This document shows positions 38,201-46,013 of a stretch of 64,000 nucleotides of DNA, in pieces (the stretch's first letter is position 1; each line of letters opens with the position of its first letter). The notes under the pieces are model-generated. The model saw only the letters and a list, made by a program, of their open reading frames with translations. It was not told where the DNA came from and did no database searches. The stretch is from Clostridia bacterium (GTDB taxonomy: Bacteria > Bacillota > Clostridia > Oscillospirales > CAG-272). The DNA lies in contig JAFTKM010000009.1 of NCBI GenBank assembly GCA_017453245.1, positions 1 to 64,000 on the forward strand, in the 5' to 3' direction. The position numbers and the translations under genes are program-made.

Positions 38201-40249
38201 ACCGCCCGCTCTTGCCGCGGATGCGATAGTGGTATTTACGTTGTGACAGTTCTCGACGGTACCGCCAAGGTTGTCACCGACGATAGCTCCTACGTAGGAG
38301 CTGGTTGCAAAGTAGGAATCCTTTATAGTTACGTTCTTGATAGCACCGCCCGCGCCAAGCTTGGAAACAAGGCCCGCAAAGCCGCCGTAGGACCAATAAT
38401 CGAAGTGGTAAAGGCCCGAGATGGTGTGTCCGTCACCGTCGAACGTACCAGTATAAGTAACGAAGGTGTCGATACCCGTGTCGTGATTCATCGTCATACC
38501 GATAGGTACCCAGAGACGGTAGCCGTCGGTCTCGCCCTGAAGGCCCGAGAGATCGCCCTCGTTGAAGGTGATGTCTGCGGTAAGCTTTGCATTTGCTGAG
38601 GTGTTACCCGCGCTTACGAAGTTTGAGAACCACATAAGGTGGCCAACCTTGCTTATCTCATAATATCCGTCGCTGTATGGAGGCTCCTCCGGATATTTTT
38701 CATTTTCGCAGAAAAGGCAGAAGCCGTCATCGTTAAACTTCGGATGATAAATAGCATTTTCGCCGCAGGTAACGTTTCCTTCTCCGTAATAATATGTGCC
38801 TACGTTGATTCCGCCATTATTGACAACAGTTCCGTGGTTTGTAAAACACTCGCTAACAGTAAAGGTTACCCCTTCGCTTACAGTAAAAGTGCATCCCTCG
38901 GGGATTACCACGGAATTTATAATCTGGAGCTCATGAGTTAGAGTGTAGCTCTCGCAGTTGAGTGTATAATACGTATTTGAAGAATCGGGAACAAATATAG
39001 CGAATCCGCAATCCTCGCACGCCATGTCAAATCTTCCGTTGAATCTGTGATCAACGCTTCCCAAAATCTCTGTGCATTCAAGGCATCTCTTATCGTGCTT
39101 TCCGCTATCTGTTTTGCTTAGAGTGTAGAATACCTCATCTGTGCCGTGACCGTAAAGCACGGTCTTCTCGCCCGAGAGTATCTTCTCACAAACCGCACAG
39201 AAGGTATATGCCGAAAGACCGCTTCTCTCACAGGTACCGTTCACCTGATTATGAACGATGGGAGCGCAAACGTGAGCATCACCGGTGCTCGAAAGAGCAG
39301 CATAACGACCGGCCATTGTCGGGGTAGATTCGTTTCCAAAGGGATTGTAGCTGCCGGGCTTGTAATAAACGTTTTCATAGAAGGTGTAAGAACTGATTTC
39401 ATCGGCAATCATGCCTGTTTTTTTTACATCACCTCCACTGCTCAAGCGAGTCCCAACGTAAATATTTTTCGCAAACGGCTTAGAATCATATGCCGCGGAA
39501 ATATAATCCAATTGGCCAAAACCACTCGACAATCCGTCAACGAATAGCGAAACACTTTCTTCAACGCGGATGCCCTCAATCAAGCTGGCTTCAATGTTTA
39601 TTGAAAGGATCGCTCCAACATATTCGCTTGCATAGAATGCCGAGTTTTTGATTACCAGATTTTTAACGGTAGCGCAGCCTATCATACTAAACAATCCCGA
39701 GAATTGTGCTTTAGTGCCGGAATAATTCTGATAGACGCCGCTGATAGAGTAACCGTTTCCGTCAAACACGCCGGCGAAGGTTCTATTCTCACTGACCCCA
39801 ACTCCGATAGGCGTCCAGGAATAGGGATCTGACGCCGGATCCACCGAGGTGTTGATAACGATATCGGAGAGCAAAACTGCGTTTGCAACAACACCCATTA
39901 CACCCTTACTGGTGATTTTTTGGTTCGACAGGGTGTTGAATACTTCAGCAAAGCCGTAAAGCTCCTTTGCATCACGGATAGCGTAGTATCCGTTATACTG
40001 ACTCCAATTATCGTCGGTAAGACCGTAGGAGCGATAGTTGGATGCGCTTATCTTGCCGGGAGTCACGGGCACACCGTCATAGGGGGTGGGCTCGGTTGGA
40101 CTCTTAGGTGAGACGTACTCTGTCTCGGGGAGGGTGGGCGTTGCCGCCTCTACCTTTGCCGCCGGTGTAGCTGATACCACTCCTACAAGTATGGCAAGCG
40201 CCATTAAGAGCGATAATAAAGCTACCCTTACTCTGTTTTTCTGTTTCAT
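32243..40249 (-). CDS. Giant surface protein: GLUG repeats, MBG-like domains, Cys-rich repeats, 2668 aa
   Basis: A Sec signal peptide opens the protein. Several stretches with GLUG motifs (GGIVG, GGISG and GGIAG with SGTV turns) follow in about residues 60-1250, alternating with HxC/CxxC modules and right-handed beta-helix-like segments. Around residues 1300-1620 are three MBG/YDG-like domains (IVYDGKSH, then VTYENN repeats). An EF-hand-like DTDGNGQFNGDE lies near residue 1700. From about 1890 to 2560 come roughly 20 cysteine repeats, then a short stalk and a C-terminal membrane helix ending KKKFLV. There is no LPXTG motif. It is likely a wall- or membrane-anchored adhesin. The repeats may bind metal. 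Confidence 0.82.
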   Translation of the reverse strand: MKQKNRVRVALLSLLMALAILVGVVSATPAAKVEAATPTLPETEYVSPKSPTEPTPYDGVPVTPGKISASNYRSYGLTDDNWSQYNGYYAIRDAKELYGFAEVFNTLSNQKITSKGVMGVVANAVLLSDIVINTSVDPASDPYSWTPIGVGVSENRTFAGVFDGNGYSISGVYQNYSGTKAQFSGLFSMIGCATVKNLVIKNSAFYASEYVGAILSINIEASLIEGIRVEESVSLFVDGLSSGFGQLDYISAAYDSKPFAKNIYVGTRLSSGGDVKKTGMIADEISSYTFYENVYYKPGSYNPFGNESTPTMAGRYAALSSTGDAHVCAPIVHNQVNGTCERSGLSAYTFCAVCEKILSGEKTVLYGHGTDEVFYTLSKTDSGKHDKRCLECTEILGSVDHRFNGRFDMACEDCGFAIFVPDSSNTYYTLNCESYTLTHELQIINSVVIPEGCTFTVSEGVTFTVSECFTNHGTVVNNGGINVGTYYYGEGNVTCGENAIYHPKFNDDGFCLFCENEKYPEEPPYSDGYYEISKVGHLMWFSNFVSAGNTSANAKLTADITFNEGDLSGLQGETDGYRLWVPIGMTMNHDTGIDTFVTYTGTFDGDGHTISGLYHFDYWSYGGFAGLVSKLGAGGAIKNVTIKDSYFATSSYVGAIVGDNLGGTVENCHNVNTTIASAARAGGIVGHISSGTVRYCTNTGTVKAFRVNPDLAFTMDCFGGIAGNTSGTLEYCTNNGIVTGESMSTVGGISGQVYQGIVRNNVNNGNVTVTESGTNFGGIVGYQYHGTLSYNINYGTLTAPGDLVGGVIGNPLGNGGRYTHNYTVGGNACGVVTKDGCYSITEDELANGRFAFELGIGQEIGKDARPYVGGPAVYAYFDASGVVNYTNDANYTCHHAGGTATCDARAVCDGCRNPYGEIPEGSHKFEITGREDKPNCTVCGGRCGVVAPHNNNYIDYCAVCGDWIGPALSEDGFYEISTFGNLMWFQEQVNAGNWALNARLMNNISGSVTFRSYDWKPIGGSSIDSTDIGYEGIFDGQGYNISLFPQNMTPEYDGAVLGLFGTLKSGAIVKNLSISNRVERTFSNKGTSYTYDGDYTVYVGMVAGRVLEGATVSGCRVANGSISISGGVLGAIVGVNYGTVENCVSYGMTLAGPEGRVGGIVGDYNGGTLINCYTTYTSLGSTASGYVGTATDSEAGVSDVRMASGEITYIMNSYVDDPDFWYQTVGSGGPTGRSEYNVIGKIVYAYDFGVTTLYSNSKTKFVLSQSLVTASGETFTIPAGMTVEIPAGITLTNSGTLIKNGTLNGEGTLNGFGNFLITEINPELLPVIDDIVYDGKSHANDVIVTVSSAFSAFGKTFTPEGYTFYKSFTEVKDVGYYEIGYVSESESYLVSFNVTALAVEEGNVYLEYDEVFYNGIELQPEVDLSGFDISLGRDYIVTYENNVAAGVATATVTFRGNFSGEVTKQFTISSVVIGESAVASVPENVIFTGAEVDPVTVTVGGIRLVRDIDYTVTYENNTNIGQATATVVGIGNVSGEASFTFQIIKPSFTVTVFDQILPYNEDSNVKPFDQTMYEGEGLVDGHTVVLGEPIVSGGTDEMITVLQILDANGEDVLEYYDITILATGKYHMFYESYDYDNDGNHWRNCVYNCDEITDYGTHVGEPATCVEDSKCTLCDAWYQFATGLHTWVDSICSVCGTENPYEVWIDTDGNGQFNGDEVGRSSLTQVLAYGESGTYKLAKDPEPTYVGGVGLSGGQNIVIDLNGRTFTITGIMSLQHENTTITFIDTSPAKSGKIVGTGETAIWITDATSKVILDGVSVEGLVSVWAGELELKGGATATSISMKGGTAYLYEGYDLRAVSVTPESDGTYTTKVYIGEALMAINAETGALECSADHVWTDADCTTAKTCTVCYKTDGEPLGHDTNGAPTCEVDEYCSRCEAVINAAIGHSIKILDAAEPTCDTVGYTQGSCCANCGEVYVAQIEIPALGHTAGEPVLAYYQEYVHYPTCTLSATNDYITYCTVCDDELSVASIVTPALGHTEVKEVMSKVDPTCVGDGWIKYKYVCIVCDYYRTETVDVLALGHTPGEAEVSGRLEPTCTYEGFVTTQVKCAVCDHTLESNKEILPILEHTPNIDAATCLQAKSCTVCYQTIEERADHTYVDTTIEATCTEDGGIKHSCSLCGYSYMDVTASATGHSPDREAPTCTEDKKCSSCGEILQSAEGHSLSGGDCTVDGYCTVCGEVFTAATGHSYNIEEANCIQNKYCYNCGHVEEAALGHSPDRDAPTCTESVVCTRCPALIEHALGHDDNIDVPTCTEDRYCLTCGEILGAKYGHEVVEATCETDSYCALCGEALEDKATGHSYVKETIYEGDCNQGGEYYYRCENCNEGYYEYTDVVPHTPTQWPGQESTCISQGYEGRIVCGVCGTLIEPEKTLPFADHVDENADGCCDVCGNTDNCIHSWDGGSITQNPNCTEEGEMIYTCTICGEQKTESVDANGHNYVASVTAPTCTEKGYTTYNCSCGHSYVDGETPSLGHSFTNYVSNNDGTKTAKCDRCDVTDTQPDTGSEVGRVELFREKMAELSYGADTETTYSELYELIEIYSSLSENEKEEVDGEFKHLQQLISNYNENASTANEALDSATEVAFAPIATSSFTFLAALWFILKKKFLV
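32560..34590 (-). repeat. Coding tandem repeats: about 20 Cys-rich units
   Basis: The units follow a loose pattern: GH, about 8 residues, TC, about 6 residues, CxxC, about 10 residues, with 33-50 residues per unit. Examples are APTCTEDKKCSSCGE and NCIQNKYCYNCGH. The units have diverged in DNA sequence, so the array is old rather than recently expanded. Confidence 0.75.
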
Positions 40250-40297
40250 AGGCTTTCTACCTTTCTTTATATAGAATCGTTTAATAATCTGTTTGAG

Positions 40298-40609
40298 CTA
40301 CTGTTTCCTTCTCACACCGCATTTACAGATGCCTATCATCTCGTCACCTCTTGTGAAGTGCGGACAGAATAGGCAGGTGTCCTCGTCAGGGCGCCCCTCG
40401 TAGTATTCGCAGGCATCCTGCATCTCTGTGGCGAAGGGTGAGCCGTCCGCCGCATAAGCGGGCGTATCATAGAAATTCGGGTAGATGGGTATCGGCTCAT
40501 TGAACCTCGCCTCCCTATCCCTCTCGTCATAATAGCCGTAGTAGAGTGCGAACTCGACACCGAACACTCTTATTACCTTATAAAGATCACCGTCGCGTAT
40601 CTTGTTCAT
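40298..40609 (-). CDS. Small cysteine-containing protein, 103 aa
   Basis: No family recognised. The N-terminal half is acidic and aromatic (FGVEFALYYGYYDERDREAR). The C-terminus carries CLFCPHFTRG and ICKCG, which could form a zinc site. There is no signal peptide. I used the ATG at 40609, preceded by a GGAGG, rather than a longer in-frame start. The gene lies 49 bases upstream of the giant surface protein and could be its leader gene in the same transcript. Confidence 0.65.
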   Translation of the reverse strand: MNKIRDGDLYKVIRVFGVEFALYYGYYDERDREARFNEPIPIYPNFYDTPAYAADGSPFATEMQDACEYYEGRPDEDTCLFCPHFTRGDEMIGICKCGVRRKQ

Positions 40610-40760
40610 TTTACACCTCCAAAATAAAAAATCCTGCATACCGTTTTTGTACCGTAAACAGTATACAGGAAATTAGAAATTTTGAGAACGACCGTAAAAA
40701 GGTTTTTCAGCCAATTATTTCTGCCCCTTTTTCGGCCGAAAAGAACTAATTCGTCTGCCC

Positions 40761-41987
40761 TTAAAGTATGAGATACAGCTCACTCTTTTCCGAGACACCG
40801 GTCTTATTGAGCACGCGCGTTATAGTCTGCTTTATCGTAGACTCGGATAGGTATAGCATAGAGGCTATCTCGGATGCCTTGAAGCCGAAGGCGGTGAGCT
40901 TTGCAACCTCGCGCTCTCTGTCGGTGAGGTTGGTGGCGATAAGTCTGTTTCTGATCTTTCCCGAGAGGGAGGACCAGCCTACGCTGTAGGTCGCGTACAG
41001 CGCCTTAACAATGCCTACGGCGGACGGGTCAACGAGAGCAATACGCTCCTCGAGTAAGCCGTGGAAGTGGCGCACGTATTCCGTCAGGGTGCCGTAGAGC
41101 TTATCCTTAAGAGCGAGGGCTACCGCCTTATCTATGTGCAGAAGCGCGCGCTCCTTCATTCCCGAGTTGTGATAGGCAACCGCGCAGGACATACGCAGGA
41201 GTATTTCGGGAAGGACGGTCTTATCCACCACAGCCTGAGTAATAAGCGGCTCAATCGTGTTGGGTATCATACGCATCAGGGCAAGACCTTCAACGCCCTC
41301 GAGCTTAAACTGCTTAGTGGCAAGACCGTGCGCAGCCATGTACAAAAACTTCACGTAAAAGACCTTTGCGGCAGGGTGAGAATCGGCAGGCAAAGCCTCA
41401 AAATTACCGATAGAAAACCACACGGGGTAGTCCTTGTTGTCATAAACCGAGCTATCTATGATGGTAAGAGCAAGGGAGATTATCTCTCTTTCCTCCTCTG
41501 TCGTATGGGGCGCCTCGAGTATATGCTTTTTAGCCTCATTCCACAGCGCAATGTCTCCTCTCCACATAGCGCAGAAGGCGAGCAGCATACCGCCGCCGAG
41601 AATGGCTTAGAAGCCCGAGCGAGAGGAGAGGAAGTATCTTGCTCTGTCATAGACCTTGTTTATATCTCCGCGTCTGTAAGCGATCTCAGCCTCAAAGAGA
41701 GCGTGAGCCTCGGGATTGTTGACGAGCATCTCAGCGCACTCGTCGGCGCCTCCCGCTATGTTGTATAGATTCGTCATAGCGAGGAATGGGCTCTTTCTCG
41801 GCATAGGGAGAGTGGGCTCCTCGACAGCGCGGCGGGAATTAGGTAAAACCGCCCCTGCAGGAATACGCCATACAGGGCCAAAACGCATAGCACCCTTTAT
41901 TCTTCCCTGCGTGCATAGGTACTGCACACGCCTTACACCGACGCCCCATTTTTCAGCCGCCTCGGCAACCGTAATATATTCCGCCAT
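40761..41987 (-). pseudogene. LuxR-type regulator interrupted by one in-frame TAA
   Basis: The N-terminal part (41987-41610) has an excisionase/MerR-like DNA-binding domain (ITVAEAAEKWGVGVRRVQYL) and the start of a helical domain. The C-terminal part (41606-40761) continues in the same frame with the helical domain and ends in a LuxR-type HTH (NLTDREREVAKL, then SESTIKQTI). Only the TAA at 41607-41609 separates them. Reading it as a tyrosine codon gives one continuous protein of about 408 residues with an FYAILGGGML-type junction. Other members of this clostridial family, as I recall them, are full-length. Either the gene is freshly inactivated, the stop is read through, or two proteins are made. 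An ATG at 41588 could restart translation. Confidence 0.85.
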
Positions 41988-42018
41988 CACTGTTATTACC
42001 TTCTGTTTTCTCATCAAT

Positions 42019-42100
42019 GTTCGTTTGTGCGAACTGTTTTATTCTGTGAAAATTCGCCCAAGCGAACTTTCGCTAACTTTCTTTGTTCGTCCGTGCGAAC
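42019..42100. promoter_or_regulatory. Three 16-bp palindromic boxes at exact 33-bp spacing
   Basis: The boxes lie at 42019-42034, 42052-42067 and 42085-42100. The consensus is RTTCGYYYRWGCGAAC, with GTTCG and CGAAC arms. They fall between the regulator promoter and its start codon. Most likely they are operators for this LuxR-type regulator. In RNA each could also form a 5-bp hairpin. Confidence 0.8.
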
Positions 42101-42110
42101 TCTTGCTACT

Positions 42111-42140
42111 ATTTTACACCTTTTATGAGGGATTTGTCAA
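42111..42140 (-). promoter_or_regulatory. Promoter of the LuxR-type regulator
   Basis: On the minus strand TTGACA and TAAAAT have an 18-base spacer. The predicted start lies just upstream of the first palindromic box, leaving a leader of about 115 bases. Confidence 0.7.
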
Positions 42141-42188
42141 GAGCTTTTAATGAATATACTGCTCGATTCATTGGCGTGCAAAAGTAAT

Positions 42189-42217
42189 CGGGCGAGTAAG
42201 TACCCGCCCGAAGTTTT
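42189..42217. terminator. Hairpin after the ABC transporter operon
   Basis: CGGGCG (42189-42194) pairs with CGCCCG (42205-42210), extended by GTA/TAC. The T-run is better on plus (42213-42217). It lies about 40 bases downstream of the malK-like stop and probably stops both directions. Confidence 0.6.
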
Positions 42218-42257
42218 TATTCGTTTATTTTACAAGCTTGAAGCTTACAAACATCAA

Positions 42258-43382
42258 TTAAAGAAGAATGTTTTTCTCACTCTCCGGGTTGAAGAAGTGC
42301 ATAACCTTACCCTCGAAGGTAACGTAAATGGTGTGACCGTGAACGAGGTTATGTCTCTCCTCATCCTCAAGGGAAACGGTGGGGATACGAACGATAAGTC
42401 TGTCGCCACTTTCAACTACAACGTGGAGGTGAAGCTCGGAGCCCATCATCTCGTTTACCACGATCTTGCAGGGGATAGCCGCAGGATCATCCTTGTCGGC
42501 AAGGACAATGTGCTCAGGACGAACACCGAGAATGATCTCGCCGGCCTCGGCGCCCTTCTCGCGGAGCATATCCGCCTTCTTGCCGTCTACCTCGATCTTT
42601 GCGCCGTAGGGAGTAACGTAGTACTTACCGTCCTCGGAAACGAGCTGAGTCTTAATGGTATTCATCTTGGGAGCGCCGATGAACTCTGCAACGAAGAGGT
42701 TCTCGGGCATATCGAATACCTCGGTAGGAGTTCCTACCTGCTGAATGAAGCCGTCCTTCATAATAACGATACGGTCGCCGAGCGTCATAGCCTCGGTCTG
42801 ATCGTGAGTTACGTAGATGAAGGTGGTGTCGATCTGCTCACGAAGGAGAATGATCTCTGCTCTCATCTGGTTTCTGAGCTTAGCGTCAAGGTTGGAGAGG
42901 GGCTCATCCATAAGGAATACCTTGGAGTCACGGACCATAGCGCGTCCGATAGCAACTCTCTGTCTCTGACCGCCCGAGAGAGCTCTGGGCTTTCTGGTAA
43001 GATACTCGGTGATGCCGAGGATCTCAGCAGCCTTGGTAACCTTCTCGTAGACCTCCTCCTGAGGAGTCTTCTTAAGGCGAAGGGGGAATGCCATATTCTC
43101 AAATACCGTGAGGTGAGGATAGAGCGCGTAGTTCTGGAATACCATTGCAATATCTCTGTCACGGGGCTGAAGGTCGTTTACAACCACACCGTCGATCTCA
43201 ACCGTACCCTCGGAAATCTCCTCAAGGCCCGCTATCATACGGAGCGTGGTGGATTTTCCGCATCCCGAAGGACCGACGAAAACTATAAATTCCTTGTCGG
43301 CAATATCAAGGTTGAACTCCTGAACCGCAACCGTATCCTTGCCGTATATCTTTTTAACGTTAGTTAACTTAACTGTTGCCAT
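42258..43382 (-). CDS. Sugar ABC transporter ATPase (MalK/MsmK/UgpC type), 374 aa
   Basis: This ABC ATPase has Walker A GPSGCGKST at residues 36-44, signature LSGGQRQRVAIGRA near 135, Walker B VFLMDEPLSNLDAK near 155 and a switch His in YVTHDQTEAM near 192. A C-terminal TOBE/MalK regulatory domain fills residues 240-374. It is the energising subunit of CUT1 sugar importers and can serve several permeases. It is the last gene of the malE-F-G-K order, 24 bases after the MalG-like gene. Confidence 0.93.
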   Translation of the reverse strand: MATVKLTNVKKIYGKDTVAVQEFNLDIADKEFIVFVGPSGCGKSTTLRMIAGLEEISEGTVEIDGVVVNDLQPRDRDIAMVFQNYALYPHLTVFENMAFPLRLKKTPQEEVYEKVTKAAEILGITEYLTRKPRALSGGQRQRVAIGRAMVRDSKVFLMDEPLSNLDAKLRNQMRAEIILLREQIDTTFIYVTHDQTEAMTLGDRIVIMKDGFIQQVGTPTEVFDMPENLFVAEFIGAPKMNTIKTQLVSEDGKYYVTPYGAKIEVDGKKADMLREKGAEAGEIILGVRPEHIVLADKDDPAAIPCKIVVNEMMGSELHLHVVVESGDRLIVRIPTVSLEDEERHNLVHGHTIYVTFEGKVMHFFNPESEKNILL

Positions 43383-43406
43383 ATATACTTATTATCCTCT
43401 CTTTCA

Positions 43407-44288
43407 TTAACCCTTAACTGCTCCGCCGGTTACGCCCTCTACGTAGTACTTCTGGAGAAGAAGGAATACGGTAGTAACGGGGATAGCAACTATAACGCCT
43501 GCCGCGCAGAACATAGTGTAATGGGTATTCATATTGGTTCTCGAAAGCCACTCATACATACCGACGGCAACGCTCATACCCGCGCTGTTCTCGTGGACGA
43601 TGTAGCTCGCCATCATAAAGTCACCCCAAGGAGCCATGAAGCCCATAAGGATGGTGTAGATTATGATAGGCTTTGAAAGCGGCATAATAACCTTGTAGAA
43701 TACCTGCCAACGGGTAGCACCGTCAACTCTTGCCGCCTCGTCAAGGCTCTTGGGAATAGTATCGAAGAAGCCCTTGGATACGTAGTATCCCATACCCGAG
43801 GATGCGCAGTAAACGATGATAAGACCTAAGGGAGCCATATTCATGGTAAGTCCTGCATCCGAGAATACCTTATAGATAAGTATCATTGTAAGGAAGCCCG
43901 GGAACATACCGAGGATAAGCATAAAGTTCATAAGAGCCTTTCTGCCCTTGAATCTGAGTCTTGAGAGAGTGTAGCTCATCGCAAGAACGAAGATGGTCTG
44001 AAGAAGCGCTGTCGCAATACCCATTATAGCGGTATTCTTGAACCAGATAAGGAAGTCGGTCTCTGTGAACAGTCTTACGTAATGGTCAAATCCGAATTCT
44101 TTGGGAAAAAGATAACCCGTCTGCATCTTAGTCTCGGTCTTGAAGGACTCGAGAAGAATTCCGACGAAGGGGAAAAGCCATACGACGGTCATTACAACGA
44201 GAATGAAGTAAATGATACCGTTGCTGAGTCTTCTTGACGCCTTTGCGCCGAGGAGAGATTTCTTCATGCTATTTTCTTTTTTCATCAC
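43407..44288 (-). CDS. Maltose-type ABC permease, MalG-like, 293 aa
   Basis: Six hydrophobic segments are visible, and the EAA loop (DEAARVDGATRWQVFYKVIMPL near residue 190) contacts the ATPase. The short N-terminal tail matches MalG-type rather than MalF-type permeases. Its ATG overlaps the MalF-like stop, so both membrane subunits are made together. Confidence 0.93.
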   Translation of the reverse strand: MMKKENSMKKSLLGAKASRRLSNGIIYFILVVMTVVWLFPFVGILLESFKTETKMQTGYLFPKEFGFDHYVRLFTETDFLIWFKNTAIMGIATALLQTIFVLAMSYTLSRLRFKGRKALMNFMLILGMFPGFLTMILIYKVFSDAGLTMNMAPLGLIIVYCASSGMGYYVSKGFFDTIPKSLDEAARVDGATRWQVFYKVIMPLSKPIIIYTILMGFMAPWGDFMMASYIVHENSAGMSVAVGMYEWLSRTNMNTHYTMFCAAGVIVAIPVTTVFLLLQKYYVEGVTGGAVKG

Positions 44289-45844
44289 TTGTAATCCTCC
44301 TCGTTCTTAGTTGAAGGAATAACGTTATATACTATCAAGGACAGCACAGCAACCACGATGAATACGAGAATACCGATGAGCGATGCCATATAGTATTTAC
44401 TTTCCGTACTACCGAGCGTCATCTTGAAGAGCCATGTGATAAGAAGGTCTGTGTAGCCTATGGAAGCGCCGCCCGCCGTACCCTTGATCGGGTTACCTCC
44501 GGAGAGAAGGTAGATAACGTTGAAGTTGTTGAGGTTTCCTACAAAGCTCGTAAGAAGGTAGGGACCTGTTACGAAGAGCATATAAGGAAGGGTGATCTTG
44601 GTAAACTGCTGAACCGAGCTTGCGCCGTCGATCTTGGAGGACTCGTATAGATCCTGAGGAATATTCATAAGAATACCCGTTGCCATAAGCATTATGTAAG
44701 GAATACCTACCCAAATATTAATAACGATAAGAAGTATCTTGGATACAACGGGAGAATCCCAGAGGGATACGAAGTTGTTCACGTCAAGATAGTTATAAAT
44801 AGCGGGAATTTTGTTAAGCGCACTGCCTATAAGACCGGAGGTCGTAAAGAGCTTGGAAACGTAAAGGAGCGATACGAACTGAGGGATCGCTATGGTCATA
44901 ACGAGAATAGTACGCCAGAACTTCTTTATCTTTATTCCCTTCTTGTTGATCATAATCGCTACGAACATACCGAGGAAGTAGTTCGAGAATGTAGCGAAGA
45001 AGGACCACATAAGAGTCCAGGAGAGTATCTCACCGAAGGCGAGACCGAGACCGCCCTGACCGAAGTTGAACAGCTCGTTGAAGTGCTCAAGACCAACCCA
45101 GGAGAAGAGGTTGGAGTATCCGTCGTGCGCCGCGTCATAGCTGGTAAAGGCTATAAGCACCATGAAGATGATGGGAAGAACGGTGAACGCAAGGATACCT
45201 ACAAGAGGAAGTGCGAGAAGAGTCTTGTGGAACTGATCGTCAAGAAGCGACTTGAGATCGTCCTTACCGCTCTTGACCTTCTTGCCCTTAGCGGTGATGT
45301 CCATACAGATACGGCACTGCTTTACCTGAAGTCTCCAGGTCCAGATGAATGCCACGATGAAGATAACGGTGAGAAGACCGTAAAGAAGAACCTTTACAGA
45401 GTCGTCGCCCGCAACCCATACGTCGGTGTCATAGACGTAGTCGTACTCAAACTTACCCTGCACGGTACCGATGGTAGCGCCCTTTTGGAACCAGTTACAC
45501 TTACCGAGCCAGTATCCGCCGCCGCTGGGAAGGATCATATAGACTATAAATATTACCTCAAACAGAAGGAAGAAGATACCGCGAAGTATCTGTCCGTAGT
45601 AGAGGTTACCGAATCCGAAGATAAGGAAGGACAGCTTAACTGCCCAGTTGCCCTTGGTGAAGGTATGAGCTATATCGAGCGTCTCATCTTTTACGCCAAG
45701 TCCAAAGGACTTAATAAGGTTCCAGATCTTGAGTCCAAGACGCTTGAACCAACCGGGGATAGCGAAGATAAAGAGCTGCAGCTTATACCAGAGGGCCTGA
45801 AGCTTATTCAGCTTCAAATACTCTAAATCGTTTAATTTCTTCAT
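44285..45844 (-). CDS. Maltose-type ABC permease, MalF-like, 519 aa
   Basis: This is an extended MalF-type permease. A long N-terminal cytoplasmic part (about 65 residues) and extra transmembrane helices with an extracytoplasmic loop (residues 100-160) precede the core permease domain. The EAA loop is in YESSKIDGASSVQQFTKITL near residue 400. It forms the membrane channel with the MalG-like protein and imports maltodextrins delivered by the binding protein encoded upstream. Between malE and this gene lie two hairpins, which likely reduce permease expression relative to the binding protein. Confidence 0.92.
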   Translation of the reverse strand: MKKLNDLEYLKLNKLQALWYKLQLFIFAIPGWFKRLGLKIWNLIKSFGLGVKDETLDIAHTFTKGNWAVKLSFLIFGFGNLYYGQILRGIFFLLFEVIFIVYMILPSGGGYWLGKCNWFQKGATIGTVQGKFEYDYVYDTDVWVAGDDSVKVLLYGLLTVIFIVAFIWTWRLQVKQCRICMDITAKGKKVKSGKDDLKSLLDDQFHKTLLALPLVGILAFTVLPIIFMVLIAFTSYDAAHDGYSNLFSWVGLEHFNELFNFGQGGLGLAFGEILSWTLMWSFFATFSNYFLGMFVAIMINKKGIKIKKFWRTILVMTIAIPQFVSLLYVSKLFTTSGLIGSALNKIPAIYNYLDVNNFVSLWDSPVVSKILLIVINIWVGIPYIMLMATGILMNIPQDLYESSKIDGASSVQQFTKITLPYMLFVTGPYLLTSFVGNLNNFNVIYLLSGGNPIKGTAGGASIGYTDLLITWLFKMTLGSTESKYYMASLIGILVFIVVAVLSLIVYNVIPSTKNEEDYK

Positions 45845-45891
45845 AAATCAAGATATAAACCGAGTTTATATAACTCCTTTTTTATATTGAG

Positions 45892-45953
45892 AAGGCATTG
45901 TTGGTCGAAACACAAGACAACTGTCGTCCTTGTATGTCGGCTAACAATGCCTT
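45892..45953 (-). promoter_or_regulatory. Hairpin between malE- and malF-like genes
   Basis: An 11-bp perfect stem (45892-45902 with 45943-45953) has a 40-base loop. Together with the next hairpin it forms a likely partial terminator or RNA stabiliser. Confidence 0.6.
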
Positions 45954-45965
45954 TTATCCGAGTGT

Positions 45966-45989
45966 GGGTGAGCCCGTGTGGGCTCACCC
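45966..45989 (-). terminator. Hairpin directly after the malE-like gene
   Basis: A perfect 10-bp GC-rich stem with a four-base loop lies 25 bases after the stop. It has no U-tract, so it probably protects the malE end of a processed mRNA. Confidence 0.6.
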
Positions 45990-46013
45990 TATGTTTCTCG
46001 CGATTATTGTTAA

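Noticed and set aside
40761..41588. C-terminal half as an independent LuxR regulator gene
   Set aside because: It is in the same frame as the upstream half with only a stop between them, and no ribosome site precedes the internal ATG. A split single gene is the simpler reading.
42019..42100. LexA-type SOS boxes
   Set aside because: The Bacillota LexA box is CGAAC-N4-GTTCG. Here the arms are in the opposite order with a six-base centre.
42150..43367. Long plus-strand ORF (405 aa) opposite the malK-like gene
   Set aside because: The minus strand encodes a complete ABC ATPase with all motifs. The plus-strand reading is an antisense shadow.
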